Of a stretch of 64,000 bases of DNA, positions 63,790-64,000 are shown piece after piece. The translations under genes and the position numbers were made by a program. Source of the stretch: Limnoperna fortunei (Eukaryota > Mollusca > Bivalvia > Mytilida > Modiolidae). Positions within the stretch are counted from its first letter, which is position 1. Each line of letters starts with the position of its first letter. Where the stretch lies: NCBI GenBank assembly GCA_944474755.1, contig OX104113.1, positions 26,788,432-26,852,431 on the forward strand, given 5' to 3'. The notes under the pieces are model-generated. The model had not been told where the DNA came from. It searched no databases and saw only the letters and a program-made list of their open reading frames with translations.

Positions 63790-64000
63790 CTAAACATGAA
63801 CAAGACACGTAACATTTGTCACCATTTATAGCATTATTACCTATTTAAACCAATTTTTAATCAGAGGGCACAAATGTGAAGGACATAGAATATCAAACAT
63901 AAGTAAACAATGATGGGTCTATTATAACAGCACCAATACACATTGTCAATATAGGTTGTATTGTGATGCATTTTCAGTACATGTATATTACATACAAATT

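Noticed and set aside
1..64000. tRNA genes at the SINE heads
   Set aside because: The A and B box-like motifs are degenerate and attached to SINE bodies; no cloverleaf with intact anticodon arm could be drawn.

Overview
The window is AT-rich, intron-rich metazoan nuclear DNA. Meta-type tRNA-derived SINEs, tandem repeats ending in GCGGGGGT-like hairpins and degenerate 'CGCTCACCT' repeats suggest a lophotrochozoan, most likely a bivalve mollusc. The species cannot be fixed from sequence alone. There are no prokaryotic features.

From about 0.2 to 38.75 kb a single minus-strand gene encodes DRC7 (CCDC135), a subunit of the nexin-dynein regulatory complex of motile cilia. I could chain 17 coding exons with compatible phases into 846 codons. 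Only the last short C-terminal exon lies off the left edge. The introns hold two huge minisatellites (37-bp unit, 3.98-8.53 kb; 36/22-bp unit, 20.38-23.31 kb), several foldback, pogo-like and hAT-like non-autonomous elements, and SINEs.

From 42.9 to 55.1 kb there are two tandem minus-strand paralogues of an unrecognised small gene. Copy A (42.97-45.86 kb) is intact at 259 aa. Copy B (49.97-54.95 kb) has a frameshift, an in-frame stop and a GT-to-GC change at the 5' UTR donor, but a cryptic GTAAGA donor would restore an open 226-aa product. A degenerate LINE and a telomere-like decayed repeat lie between them. A 45-bp minisatellite with 180-bp higher-order structure fills the first intron of copy B only.

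From 60.07 kb to the right edge, four minus-strand exons give the C-terminal part of a kanadaptin-like (SLC4A1AP) protein ending in GDGRTSLNEKLGY. Its introns carry a foldback MITE directly abutting a pogo-like element.

The most unusual signal is in DRC7. At three different exons (E6, E13, E17) the exon 3' end plus its 5' splice site has been tandemly duplicated into the following intron, to about 2, about 80 and at least 5 extra copies. The E13 array carries dozens of near-perfect GTAAGT donors, each preceded by an AG acceptor-like motif, in DNA that is open in all three frames on the coding strand. Exon-donor-seeded minisatellites recurring within one gene is, as far as I know, not a standard described pattern. 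It makes testable predictions about splice-site choice and isoform length.
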